A DNA stretch of 64,000 nt from Triticum aestivum (taxonomy: Eukaryota > Streptophyta > Magnoliopsida > Poales > Poaceae). The stretch spans positions 172,895,498 through 172,959,497 of the forward strand of contig NC_057807.1 in assembly GCF_018294505.1 (NCBI RefSeq), given 5' to 3'. Within the stretch, counting starts at the first letter, position 1; each line of letters begins with the position of its first letter. Both the position numbers and the translations under genes were made by a program. Shown piece by piece: positions 47,426 through 58,124 of the stretch. The notes under the pieces were generated by a model, which did not search any database, was not told the DNA's origin, and saw nothing but the letters and a program-made list of their open reading frames with translations.

Positions 47426-50400
47426 ATGAGCTCTTCCTCCGCCGCGGCCCCCGCCGTGTGCTCCGGCATCTGGGACGGCTCGGAGGTAGAGGAGGAACAC
47501 ATCGAGTTCCTCCGCCAGACACGCTGCCTCCCCAGTGCGAACCTCGTGCGCACCCGCCCCGCGCCGGAGGGGAAGACCCGGCTGGCGCAGGAGGAGGGCG
47601 AGCGGGTCATCTTCCGCTCACACCTCATGCGCGGCCTGGGGCTGCCGGCGAGCGGCTTCTTCCGCTCGTTCTTGGAGTTCCACAGCCTTCAGCCGCACCA
47701 CCTCACTCCAAATACGGTGGTGTTGCTCTCCGCCTTCGCCACTCTGTGCGAAGGTTTCATCGGTGTTCTCACCACCCTCGAGCTGTGGGGGAAATTCTTC
47801 TCTTCTAAGCTCGACACGCAAGTCGCCGGCATACCGGCTCAGTGCGGCACCTACATCGCGGTGCGGCGCTCGACAGCCGATAACCCCTTTCCTCCCACCT
47901 TGCTGATCAAGTCAGTGAAGATGTGGCAGCGCTCATATTTCTACGTGAAGAACCTCTCCTCCGACGGCAACTGGGTCAACCTGCCGCCTTACAATGCCGC
48001 CCCCCTAACTGGGAGGCTCCCCAGCTGGTCTCACCGAGCCAAGACGCTGACTTCCTCCGGAGCCACCGCCGTAGTGCGACTCCGAGTCTTGCTGCAGTCG
48101 AAGGGTCTCGTCGGGGCCGACTTGCTGGCCGCCTTGGTGGCGCGCCGAGTTCTCCCGCTCCAAGGACGGCCTCACCTGATCTGTTAGATGAGCGGCCTAC
48201 GAGACCCAAGTCGGATGAGCACCAAGGAGATGCCCTGCAAGGAGGTGGCGAACTTGGTGAACCATATCGCGCACTGCGAGTTCGAGGAGGATTGGCAGTT
48301 CGGCAAGGAGCCGTACTCGCGTGACAACCCCCCACCAGTGGTAAGTCGCGTCCCCCAATTGTTTTGTCTTCTTTGCGTCCGACTCCGGCTTCTGACTCTT
48401 GTCGGTTTCTTCTGGGCTAGAACCCCCTCATGGAGCCTGCAGCCGGCGCCACGAGACAGCCCCACGAGTATGTTCCCGATCGTGCGGACAGCAACGTCGA
48501 CGACCCCGACTTGGGGGCGGTGGCGATGGAAGCCGACGCCGAAGGCGGGGGAGAAGGAATAGAAGGCGGCTTCAAGCCCTCGGCCACCTTCGCCGACTGG
48601 CCTGATGACGACGCCGACGGGGAAGTCGCCCCGCGCCACCAGCCGAGGGCCGGCTCGTCGGGCACCGGCGCCTCCGCCGGCCTGGCTGGCCAAGGCGGCG
48701 CGAAGAGGCGTCACGCCGGGCCGAGTGCGTCCGGCGGCAAATTGAAGAAGCTCAAGAGGGCGGCCGCCGCGACCAAACGGGAGGAGGCGGCCGCGAAGGC
48801 CAACCGCTTCCGAAGGGAAGTGAGAAGGCCGCCGCTAGTCTCCGCGTAAGTCTTTATGCTCTTTTATTTTCCTTCGTTGAATCTTGTCCGAGTCTTCTTT
48901 TATTCTCCCTCTGTTCTTCTTCAGGGCCCCTCTTTCCCTTGAGAGAGTCGCCGTCCCCTCCGTCATGGGGTCGGCAGAGACGTCCGCCATACTCGGCGGG
49001 CCGATCCCGCCGCCGACCTCCGGGAGGCGACGGAGCGAAATGCGCGGGAGAAGCGCGACGAGGAGGAGGCCGACCGCCTGGAGAAGGCGCAGGCCAAGAA
49101 GGCGGCCGCCAATGCCCAGAAGAGGCTGGAGGATGCCGAAGCCGCCCTTGTGGCGAGACGGCATGCCGAGGAGGCCGCGCGTCGCCGATCGGCGATGCTC
49201 GTCCCCCCGTTGTCATCTGCGCTGCCGCCTCCGGAGTTCACGGGGCAGACCGGAGAAGCCGGCACTGAGAACCCCATCGTGGGGAAGGAGAGCGGCGAGG
49301 CTTCTATGTCGGACACTCTTGTGCCGCCACCACCGCCTCCGCCACCGTCTGGGAGGCCGCACGGCAAAGAGCCGGTGGATCAATCGGAGCCACCGATCGC
49401 GGACGAGGCCAAGGCGTGGCTGCTTCTTCAAGTCGCCTCGCCGGTGCGCCGCCGTCTTGAGAGGGCGACCTCGGCGCCGCGACCTCGGGAGGCCAGCGCT
49501 GCCAGCTCGGCAACCCTAGACGCCAAGGCCACAAGCGTCGCGCCCACCGGGTGGTTGCGCGGAGGCGGCACCGGACCACTGAACCAGGCGCTCCTGGACG
49601 TTCAGGCGAAGCTGCGCGCTGAAGGCGATGCCCTTCAAGCCTGCACCAGGGCGCATCTGGCTGCGTGGACGTCTGTCCGGGTACGTTTCCCTCTTCTTTT
49701 TGATTCTTGTTTTTCTCTATGGGGGCGCGCCAGCGCACCCACTGGGTGTAGTCCCCGAGTTCCGGGCCGGCTGCTGAGCAGGCGGTTCAGAACTCCCTCT
49801 GGCGAGTTCCAAATACTAACTTTGTCTCTATTGACTTATTGCAAGAGTATCATAACCTCCGCGCCACTGCCTTCAACTGCAATGTTGAGGAGGTGAACAA
49901 GCGGACCGCCGACTTGACGGAAAGCCGGAGTAAGCTTTTTTTCCTTTTCTTCGCGGGGGCGCGCTGGCGCACCCGCGAGCTGTAGTCCCCGAGATTCGGG
50001 CCGACTGCTGAGCAGTCGGGCCGGATCTTCCCGGCGATCTACTTTGCTGACGATTTATTTGTCTCTTCTTTCATTCTTCAGGCGCCAACGCCGCTCTTCA
50101 GGAGCAGCTGGGCGAGGCCAATACCGCTCGGCGTGCCAAGGAGGAGGAGTGCGGCAAGCTCGCCAAAGTGCGCGACCTGCTGGCGGCGCAGCTGGCCGAG
50201 CAGAAGGAGCTGCTCCAGAAGGCGCAGGACAAGGCCGAGAGGAGGGAGACCGCTCTCATGGCCGAGTTTGAGAGCGAGCGCTCCTCCTGGACTGACAGGG
50301 AGGCGATGTTGACCTCCGGCTTCCACGAGATCGAGGATATCGTTGATGGTAAGTTTCTTTCATTTCTTCGGGCTTCCGACTATGCGTGAGGCCGACTTCT

Positions 50401-51222
50401 GATTTTTCGACTTGCTTCTTTTTTGTCTTGGCAGACATCTTCCCTGGTCACTCGCAGGCAGTCCCTTTGGCCATCGAGGCTGCTCGAGAGGCGCGAAGGG
50501 CAAACGGTGAGGAGATCGCCGCTAATGCCCCCCGAACCATCGATGAGCAGATTCTGAGCATTGAAGCCCGTCTTTGTCCGGCTCACCGGCTATTGCGTCG
50601 GCTTCAGCGTGCCGGTGCCCAGGCGGTTGCCGCCCTGTGGCCAGACATGCCGGCTCTGTGCACCGCCAGTCGGACCGCTGACTGGCTGGAAGTCGCCGCC
50701 GGCCGTCTTGAGGCTTGGAAGGGCTCCTCGGCCCAAGCCGGAGTGCGCCGGGCCTTGGAGTTCGTCAAGGCATGGTATCCAGGGCTGGACCTGGACCGTC
50801 TGGCCGCGTTCCGGTCAGAAGCCCAGGCCGATCAGGAGGCCATGGAGGGAGCCCTTATCGAGCGTGCGGCGGCCATCGCCGAGTACACGGACACCAATGT
50901 CTTTGTGCCCGAGCGGGCTGAAGGTGGCGAGGAAGTGCCGCCAGAGTGGTTCGGGATGAACCCGGAGTATGGCGAGGACTCGGCGGAGGTGATCACCTCC
51001 AGCACCGAGGGGGAGGACGAGGCGGAGGACGGAGGCGGGGCGGAGGTGCCAGAAGACGGAGCAGGCAGCCAGCCTCAGCTCGACCGCGCCTCCAGCAACG
51101 AGCCGCGTCGAGAGGAGGCGACTGGCGCCGGAGGCGACCAAACCGAGACCGCCCGGCCGACTGCCCCGGTGCCTGACACCGCCGTCTCCTCTGATCCTCC
51201 GATCCCAGATACCGCCTCCTAG
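47426..51222 (+). pseudogene. Element F antisense gene: six-exon Transposase_28-like protein
   Basis: Exons: 47426-48340, 48421-48845, 48925-49680, 49848-49929, 50082-50348, 50435-51222, all introns GT-AG. Exon 1 has the Transposase_28-like core (HLMRGLGLPASGFFRSFLEF, then NTVVLLSAFATLCEGF, then YFYVKN). Exon 2 is acidic, then basic (KLKKLKRAAAATKREEAAAKA). Exon 3 holds a helical Ala/Glu/Arg stretch and a Pro-rich linker. Exons 4 and 5 are coiled coil (RTADLTESR, then AKVRDLLAAQLAEQKELLQKA). Exon 6 has a helical domain (LLRRLQRAGAQAVAALWPDM) and an acidic tail. Breaks: TAG at 48185 and one frameshift in exon 3 near 48990-49020. Intron phases match the gene in C. Function unknown. Confidence 0.85.
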
Positions 51223-51987
51223 GCTGCCTTTTCCGCCTCTGTTTGTCTGTCTTAGTAATCTTTTGAAAACTTTGTTAAATTCGAATAGTTCCACCCGCGG
51301 GGTGTATCTTGAACTTCTATTCGAAGATTCAGCCAAGGGCCTATTTAAATATTTATCTAATTTACGTCTTTTCCTGCTTACTGCTCTTTAGGATTTTTCC
51401 TTTGCCGCCTTCCTTTAGTTGCTGCCTTGCCAGATGGACAGCCGCTTTGCGGACTGTCGCTGGATCAAGCGCTTGGCTACTTCGGGAAGGCAAGTACTTG
51501 GCCGTTTAGAGTTTTCTAGCAAGTCGGCTAGAAAGCGGCAGGCCGACTACTCAAGAGTCGGCCGTCCTTGATAGAGGTTAAGACGGCGAGCCGACTACTC
51601 ATGAGTCGGCTTTCTGCTTCAGAAATGCTGGAGGCCGTCTTACACTATGTTCGTGCTTTAGGTCCTTAGCCATTTTCGTGTGAGCGCCCGTTCTTCCTCA
51701 CTCCTGCCCGCCTCACAGTCGCTCTGCGAGCTGCGGCTTTGGCAGGAGGCGGATTGAGCACCACGCACTACTTGTCTGACTGCAGGAAGCTCCTCATAGC
51801 GCAAGGCGGCGAGTCCCCGGGCCGACTAGTCTGGCCCGGTGCCAAGCGGCTTGTAATGAAAGTAATGTGCTCGAAGGCATAATTCTTATCATACAGATAA
51901 CACAAAAAAGGCAGTCCCCGAGTTCGTCTCGGGGGGCCCAAGGTCTTAGTACTTTAATACAAAGGGGGTAGTGCGATACATACTGCA
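51223..51987. other. Element F convergent 3' region with hairpins
   Basis: 765 bp between the end of the antisense gene (plus) and the end of pol (minus). No ORF is supported. Two near-perfect palindromes lie at 51541-51563 and 51589-51611 (GCCGACT, 7-base loop, AGTCGGC). They may mark 3' ends of the converging transcripts. Confidence 0.65.
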
Positions 51988-53109
51988 TCAACTGTAAAAT
52001 CTTCGAAGAAGATTTGCATTCCACGGGCGCTCTGTTTCTTTGCCAGAGTCGTCCCTCTTGCCCGCTCGGGGCTTCTGAGCGTCAATCAGATAATAGGCGT
52101 CGTTCCCTAGCACCCTGCCGATGATGAAGGGGCCTTCCCAAGGTGCCGACAGCTTGTGCCGGCCGACTGTTCTCTGAATCAGCCGGAGCACAAGGTCGCC
52201 ATCTTGAAACGATCTCGGCTTGACCTTTCGGTTGTAGTATCGGCGCAGACTCTACTGGTAGATGCCGGACCGGCTGAGTGCCAACAGCCGGCCCTCTTCC
52301 AGCAGGTCAACGCCGTCTTGGCGTGCTTCTTCAGCTTCCTCTTTGGTGTACATGGTGACTCGTGGAGAGTCGAACTCTATATCCGTCGGGATGACGGCTT
52401 TGGCACCGTAGACGAGGAAGAAAGGCGTGAAGCCAGTTGACTTGTTTGGAGTCGTGCACAGACTCCAGAGGACGGCTGGTAGCTCCTCGACCCAACAGCC
52501 TGCCGAACGCTCGAGTGCTTCGACCAGTCGAGGCTTGATGCCGGACAGGATGAGGCCGTTTGCTCGCTCCACCTGGCCGTTTGACTGCGGATGGGCAACG
52601 GACGCTAAGTCCAGTCGGATGCCCTGCGTCGCGCAAAAACGGGCCAAGGTGCCTTTGGCAAAGTTTGTGCCATTGTCCGTGATGGTGCTGTGCGGTATGC
52701 CATACCGCACCGTGATGTCAGCGATGAAAGTCACTGAAGTCGGACCGTTCAACTTCTTGATGGGCTTTGCTTCTATCCACTTGGTGAACTTGTCCATCGT
52801 GACAAGCAGATGAGTTAGGCCGCCTCGGGCCGTCTTGAATGGTCCCACCATGTCCAGGCCCAAAACTGCGAAGGGCCAGGCGATGGGGATTGTCTTCAGC
52901 GCGGAAGCCGGCTGAAGTGGCTTGGAGCGGAACTTCTGGCACCCCTTGCATTTTTGGACTAACTCTTTAGCCTCTTCCAGGGCAGTCTGCCAGAAGAAAC
53001 CGTGCTGAAAGGCTTTGGCGACGAGTGCTCTTGAAGCTGCGTGGTGGCCGCACTCGCCCTGATGAATGTCTCTGAGAATTGCTTGGCCTTGTTCTGGTTC
53101 TATGCAGCG
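51988..53109 (-). pseudogene. Element F pol: integrase
   Basis: Same frame as the RNase H part upstream, after TAG at 53110-53112; another TAG is at 52252. The zinc module (HQGECGHH, then CKGC) is at about 53050-52940. The catalytic residues are Asp in LDMVGPF, Asp in TDNGTNF and Glu in QVERANG, with 35 residues between the last two. The C-terminal part (RRYYNRKVKPRSF, then GPFIIGRVLG) is the DNA-binding module and has no chromodomain. It joins element DNA to the host chromosome. It ends with TAG/TAA-type stop at 51988. Confidence 0.88.
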
Positions 53110-54462
53110 CTAGTAGACACCAGTGACGCTGCGCCTGACCAGCTCTCTGTTGACTATGGTGTACGCTGCCGCTCGACGTTGCACTTGCCGAGCCAAGATC
53201 TCATCAGTTGGCAGCTCTCTGTTTACTAGGAACTTGAGGATGGGCTGCGCCCATGAGGGTGCTACTATTTCTTCAACCGCCACCACAGCGACTTGGACAA
53301 GGGTGGCTGGGCTGGGAGGCGGCGGGCTAGAGTCTGCGGCCGCTTGCTGGATTAATGGAGTCCCCGGGCCGGCTGGCGCGGTCCCTGGGCCGACTGGCGC
53401 AGTCCTCGGGCCGGGTGGCGCAGTCCCCGGGCCGGGTTCTGAACTCCCCGGGCTGGGTTCGACTGTGGTTTTCTTGGGGCCGTCTGCTGGGGCTCTGGAG
53501 TCGGATCCGACTTCTTCGGGAGGAGCCGGCACAAAGATGGAGTCTGATTCTGGTGAAGGCTTGATAGATGACTTAAGGAGGCGCTGAAGAGCGACGCCGG
53601 AAGGTATTGTTTGGCGGGTGGAGCCGACTTGTGCCAAGGCGTCTGCTTGATCATTGTCATTTCTCGGCACGTGAAGGAACTCGCACCCCTCGAAGTATCC
53701 GCTGAGTTTCTGCACCAGGAAGCGGTAGCTCGCCATGTTTGCATCTTTGGCATCCCAGTCGCCGGATGACTGCTGGACCACCAAGTTGGAGTCGCCATAG
53801 CACAGGATCCGGCGAATGCCGAGCTCTTTGGCAAGCCGGAGCCCATGAATGAGTGCCTCGTATTCGGCGACATTGTTGGAGGCGGCGAAGTGGATCTGCA
53901 GCACATACTTGAGCTTGTCGCCTTTGGGGGAGGTGAGGACGACGCCGGCTCCCAAGCCGGTGCGCATCTTGGAGCCGTTGAAATGCATCCGCCAATGGGT
54001 GGAGTCGGGCGCTGGCGGCAGGTACTGGGTCTCGGCCCAGTCGACGAGGAAGTCGGCCAGTGCTTGCGACTTGATGGCGGTGCGGGGCTGGTAGTAGATG
54101 GTGTAAGGAGCCAGATCTATGGCCCACTTGGCTACTCGGCCGGAGGCGTCTCTGCTTCCAATGATCTTGGCCAATGGTGCCATGCAAACCACGGTGATTG
54201 GATGCTCTTGAAAGTAAGGCTTCAGCTTCTTGGCGGCAAAATGCACGCCGTAGCACATCTTCTGGTAATGGGGGTAGTTCTGCTTGGAGGTAGACAGTAC
54301 CTCGCTCAGGTAATATACCGGTCTCTGGATAGGGAGCGCCTTGCCTTCCTCTTTGCGCTCGACTACAATGACTGTGCTGACTACTCGGCTGGTGGCGGCA
54401 ATGTATAGGAGCATGGGCTCTTTGGGACTCGGAGCCGCCATCATAGGGGGAGTAGTCAACAT
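53110..54462 (-). CDS. Element F pol: RNase H and second, archaeal-type RNase H
   Basis: Open 450-residue segment. The first 130 residues are the Gypsy RNase H (LLYIAATSRVVSTVIV to VYYLSEVLS to HYQKMCYGVHFAAKKLK); the first catalytic Asp position reads AAT, so this RNase H looks degenerate. From about residue 165 there is a second RNase H (MHFNGSKMRTGLGAGVVL, then NVAEYEALIHGLRLAKELG, then YGDSNLVVQQ, then NDQADALAQ), which is the added domain of Tat-type elements. A Pro/Gly-rich linker with repeated PGPGTAP follows. It ends at TAG 53110. Confidence 0.88.
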   Translation of the reverse strand: MLTTPPMMAAPSPKEPMLLYIAATSRVVSTVIVVERKEEGKALPIQRPVYYLSEVLSTSKQNYPHYQKMCYGVHFAAKKLKPYFQEHPITVVCMAPLAKIIGSRDASGRVAKWAIDLAPYTIYYQPRTAIKSQALADFLVDWAETQYLPPAPDSTHWRMHFNGSKMRTGLGAGVVLTSPKGDKLKYVLQIHFAASNNVAEYEALIHGLRLAKELGIRRILCYGDSNLVVQQSSGDWDAKDANMASYRFLVQKLSGYFEGCEFLHVPRNDNDQADALAQVGSTRQTIPSGVALQRLLKSSIKPSPESDSIFVPAPPEEVGSDSRAPADGPKKTTVEPSPGSSEPGPGTAPPGPRTAPVGPGTAPAGPGTPLIQQAAADSSPPPPSPATLVQVAVVAVEEIVAPSWAQPILKFLVNRELPTDEILARQVQRRAAAYTIVNRELVRRSVTGVY

Positions 54463-55427
54463 CTTTTTAGTTGGAGAAAAGCCTCATCCGCCTTGGGAGT
54501 CCACTCGAAGAAGGTCGTCTTCTTCATGAGCTGATACAAGGGGAGAGCCTTCTCGCCCAGCCGACTGATGAATCGGCTGATGGATGCCAAACAGCCGGTG
54601 AACTTCTACACATCTAACAGCCGGCTGGGCGCTTCCATCCTCTCGATGGCCTTGATCTTCACAGGATTGCACTCTATGCCATGTTCGGAGACCAGGAAAC
54701 TGAGGAGCTGGCCGGCTGGTACTCCAAAAACGCACTTCTCTAGGTTGAGCTTGATCTGGAAACGGCGCAGGTTCTCAAAGGTCTCCTTGAGGTCTTCTAG
54801 CAGCGTCCCACGCTTCTCTGTCTTCACCACCACATCATCCACGTAGACGTGGGTGTTCCTGCCGAGTTGCTTGAGTTGGCACTTCTGCATGCAACGCTGA
54901 AAGGTGGCGTCGGCATTCCTCAAGCCGAACGTCATCGTCAGGTAGCAGAAGGCTCCAAACGGCGTGATGAAGGCGGTCTTCAGTCTGTCAGCCGGGTTCA
55001 GCTTGATCTGGTGATATCCTGAATATGCGTCTAGGAAACTGAATAGCTCGCATCCGGCTGTGGAGTCTATCACCTGATCGATTCTTGGTAGAGCAAACGG
55101 GTCCTTGGGGCAAGCTTTGTTGAGGCTCGTGTAATCAATGCACATCCGCCACTGTTTGTTCTTCGTCAACACCAGAACTGGGTTCGCTAGCCACTCTAGA
55201 AAAAATACTTCCATGATGAAGCCTGCTGCCAGGAGCCGGGCTATCTCTTCTCCAACAAGTCTTCTTTTTTCTTCTAACAGGCGGCGCAAGGGCTGCCTGA
55301 CGGGCTTCATATCAGATCGGACGTGTAATTTGTGCTCGGCGAATTCCGTCGGGACACCAGACATGTCCTTGGGGGACCATGCGAAGATGTCGCGATTCTC
55401 ACGGAGGAAATCGACGAGCTCGCCTTC
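54463..55427 (-). pseudogene. Element F pol: reverse transcriptase
   Basis: It continues in the gag-protease frame after a TAG at 55428-55430. RT blocks: RRLVGEEIARLLAAGFI, WRMCIDYTSLNKACPKDPF, LDAYSGYHQIKLNP, TPFGAFCYLTMTFGLRNA and the catalytic VYVDDVVVK. A TAG at 54606 follows the thumb, and a one-base loss in an A-run near 54466 shifts the frame into the RNase H part. Confidence 0.9.
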
Positions 55428-58124
55428 CTATTTGCTGTCAAGGCCTGTGCCCATGACAGCGTACCTCTCCGGGTGCTCCGGGTCCAAGGGTATCTTCTTG
55501 GTCTCTTTGGCCGGCTTGAACGATCCTTCTGCTTCCGACTCCTTGGGGTCGGGCGATAACTCGGGCTGCTTTCCTGCCATCGCCACGACCTGGTCAAGGA
55601 GCCGCTTCTCAGCCGCGATCACCAGGGACTCGGCCAGCCGGCTGCTCTCGGCCGCGCAGGAGAACGACTTCCTGTAGTCGCCGGCTACGGTCAGAATTCC
55701 CTTGGAACTCGGCATCTTCATCTTGAGGTAGGCGTAGTGAGGAACCGCCATGAACTTGGCCAAGGCAGGTCGGCCAAGAAGTGCGTGGTATGGGCTTTCC
55801 AGGTCCACTACTTCAAACCATACCGGCTCTCGGCGGAAATGATCTTTGTCTCCGAAGAGGACGTCTATCAGGATTTTGCCGATTGGTGAGCAGGAAAGGC
55901 CGGGTACAATACCATGGAACACGGTCCGGCTGCTCTGAAGCTGTCTTCGCTTGATTCCTAATTTCTCCATTGTATCCTTGTACAGGATGTTGATACTGCT
56001 GCCTCCGTCTATCAGTACTCGTGAGAAGCGGGCGGCCCACCTATCAGTGGCCAAGGTGGCACCTAGGACCAGGGCATAGGAACCCGGATTCGGCATCACC
56101 TCTGGGTGATCCGCTCCACTCCAACTGATAGGCCTCTCGGACCAATGCATGAACTCTGGAATACTTGACGCGACTGCATTCACTTCTTGCTGCTGTTGGC
56201 GCCTGCTGCGCCGGTCATCTACTACACTGGTGAACACCACATAGGCTCCATGCTCATCCGGGAACTCATCCTGCACCGCGCCGACTGGCCGAGCAGTCGG
56301 CTGCTGGGGCGGCAGCGGAGGCGGTGGCCCAGCAGGCGGAGGGGGGAGGAGGCCGTCTCCCTTGGCGATTCTGGTGAGCCAGTGGCACTTTCGGGTGGTA
56401 TGGTTCGACGGCTTCGCGCCACTGTGGAACTTGCAGGGACCATCCAAAGTCTGCTCATAGGAGAAGGCTGGCAACCAATTGGATTTGCCGCCTTTCTGCC
56501 GCTTGGCCGGAGGCTGCCCCTCCGGGTGTTGATCTTTAACCGTCGCAACCTGCCGACTGTTGGAAGTCGGCGGTTGGGCCTTGCGCTTGTTGTCGTTCTG
56601 TTGTTGGCGCCGACTGGTGTCTCCAGCCGGAGTTCTGGGAGCCTGAGGAGCCACCTTGCCAGCCGCATTGACTTGAATCTCTGTCTTCATGGAGGAGTCG
56701 GCCATGGCGTACTTGTCTTCTATGACTAGGAGTTCGTCGAGGGTTTCTGGCTTGTCGCAGAGGAGTCTGTGCTTGAGGAGGGTGCCTTCTTGGCACCCGG
56801 CAGTGAAGTACTCAATAGCCTGCACCTCGTGCACGCCCTCGCAGGAGTTCCGAAGCTCGCCCCATCGCGTGAGGTTGTCGCGTGTTGACTCATCAGGGCC
56901 TTGCACGCACAAGGAGAGCTGGCGCGGCTTGGGAGGTCGCTTGTACGTGCTCGTGAAGTTGCGGATGAAGGCTTCGGTGAAGTCGACCCAGCTGTTGATG
57001 TTGCGGGGCTTCAGACTGTTCAACCATGTCCGGGCCGTGCCCTGGAGCATGAGTGGAACGTACTTCACAGCAACCCGCTTGTTGCCGTTGGCTATGTTGA
57101 CGGCTGTTGAGTAATCTATCAGCCAGTCTTCCGGCTTCACAGAGCCGGTGTACTTGGGTGTATCTCGGGGGAGCGTGAACCCTTTGGGGAATGGCTCGTC
57201 TCGGATGCGGGGCCCGAAGCAAGGTGGACCCAGCTCGTCTTCTTCTTCCAGCGCCAGGGATCGGTGGAGTCGGTCGATCCGATGGCAGGCGTCATTCTCT
57301 CCAACTCCCTCTTGACGGCCGAGGCGGCCACCGAGAGTCGGATGCTCAACAGGCGGCAGGGAAACTCGCCGTTCTCTTCTTGGCAGGGGAGGCAGGTAGT
57401 CGTCCCGCCGCTCTACTTCTCTTGGACGGCCGTCTTGGTCGCGCTCAATGGTGATGTGAGTCCGACTGCGACTGACAGCCGGCTCCTTCTCTTTCCTTCC
57501 GCGGACTCCGCCAGTCGGCGTCCGAGATGTCGCGCCTTGATCTCGGCGGGGAGGCAAGTCGTTGTTCGGTTGCTGCAGCGCATCTGCGCGGCCGCCGGCC
57601 GCATTTTGCATAGCAACCGCGTCAAGGAGCTGCTGGGCTCGCTCCGTCATCATGCGGTGTTCTTCGCCCTCGAAATACTTCAACTCGTCAGTCACCGCTT
57701 GGGCAGCGCGGATGTTCTCCGCTGGGGTGGCGTATACGGGGCGTTTTGCCCCGAACAAGTCGATGATGGTCGCGCCGCGCTGCCGGACCGCGCCTAGACG
57801 GCTCGGCCCAGTTGGAGGCGGCGAGCCGCCCACAGCGCGATCCATCTCGCGCTGATATGCTTCTGACAGGCGCCTCATGCTCGCCAGCCTCTTGCCGTCT
57901 TCGATGATTTGAAGGCGGCGTGTCTCCAGCGTCTTGGCGTCTGCGTCCTCTGGAATGGGCGCCGTTAGGGCTTGCAGGGCCGCAGCGAGCGGGTCCTGAG
58001 CTTCTTCACCGGAGCGCTCGTCGTGGCTGATGACGAGCACCTCCGTGACGGCGCTTCCGCCACTCTCCTCGTGAGGATGCGGCTCGTCGTAGACCACCAC
58101 GTTGGTGGGGGAAGTGTCAAGCAT
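55428..58124 (-). CDS. Element F gag-protease (898 aa, separated from its N-terminus by a tandem array)
   Basis: The first ATG after the array is at 58124, but this is probably an internal Met of gag (see 60089-60359). The gag domain is at about residues 310-440 (PRDTPKYTGSVKPEDWLIDY, then RTWLNSLKPRNINSWVDF). A C-x2-H-x8-H-x4-C knuckle follows (CKFHSGAKPSNHTTRKC, about residue 575). The aspartic protease has LIDGGSSINILYKDT near residue 725 and a HALLGRPALAKF segment. It ends at TAG 55428; RT continues in the same frame. The sequence is basic and proline-rich between gag and protease. Confidence 0.9.
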   Translation of the reverse strand: MLDTSPTNVVVYDEPHPHEESGGSAVTEVLVISHDERSGEEAQDPLAAALQALTAPIPEDADAKTLETRRLQIIEDGKRLASMRRLSEAYQREMDRAVGGSPPPTGPSRLGAVRQRGATIIDLFGAKRPVYATPAENIRAAQAVTDELKYFEGEEHRMMTERAQQLLDAVAMQNAAGGRADALQQPNNDLPPRRDQGATSRTPTGGVRGRKEKEPAVSRSRTHITIERDQDGRPREVERRDDYLPPLPRRERRVSLPPVEHPTLGGRLGRQEGVGENDACHRIDRLHRSLALEEEDELGPPCFGPRIRDEPFPKGFTLPRDTPKYTGSVKPEDWLIDYSTAVNIANGNKRVAVKYVPLMLQGTARTWLNSLKPRNINSWVDFTEAFIRNFTSTYKRPPKPRQLSLCVQGPDESTRDNLTRWGELRNSCEGVHEVQAIEYFTAGCQEGTLLKHRLLCDKPETLDELLVIEDKYAMADSSMKTEIQVNAAGKVAPQAPRTPAGDTSRRQQQNDNKRKAQPPTSNSRQVATVKDQHPEGQPPAKRQKGGKSNWLPAFSYEQTLDGPCKFHSGAKPSNHTTRKCHWLTRIAKGDGLLPPPPAGPPPPLPPQQPTARPVGAVQDEFPDEHGAYVVFTSVVDDRRSRRQQQQEVNAVASSIPEFMHWSERPISWSGADHPEVMPNPGSYALVLGATLATDRWAARFSRVLIDGGSSINILYKDTMEKLGIKRRQLQSSRTVFHGIVPGLSCSPIGKILIDVLFGDKDHFRREPVWFEVVDLESPYHALLGRPALAKFMAVPHYAYLKMKMPSSKGILTVAGDYRKSFSCAAESSRLAESLVIAAEKRLLDQVVAMAGKQPELSPDPKESEAEGSFKPAKETKKIPLDPEHPERYAVMGTGLDSK

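Noticed and set aside
46973..47522. ORFs spanning the N run
   Set aside because: They include up to 90 unknown residues, so their continuity is not evidence.
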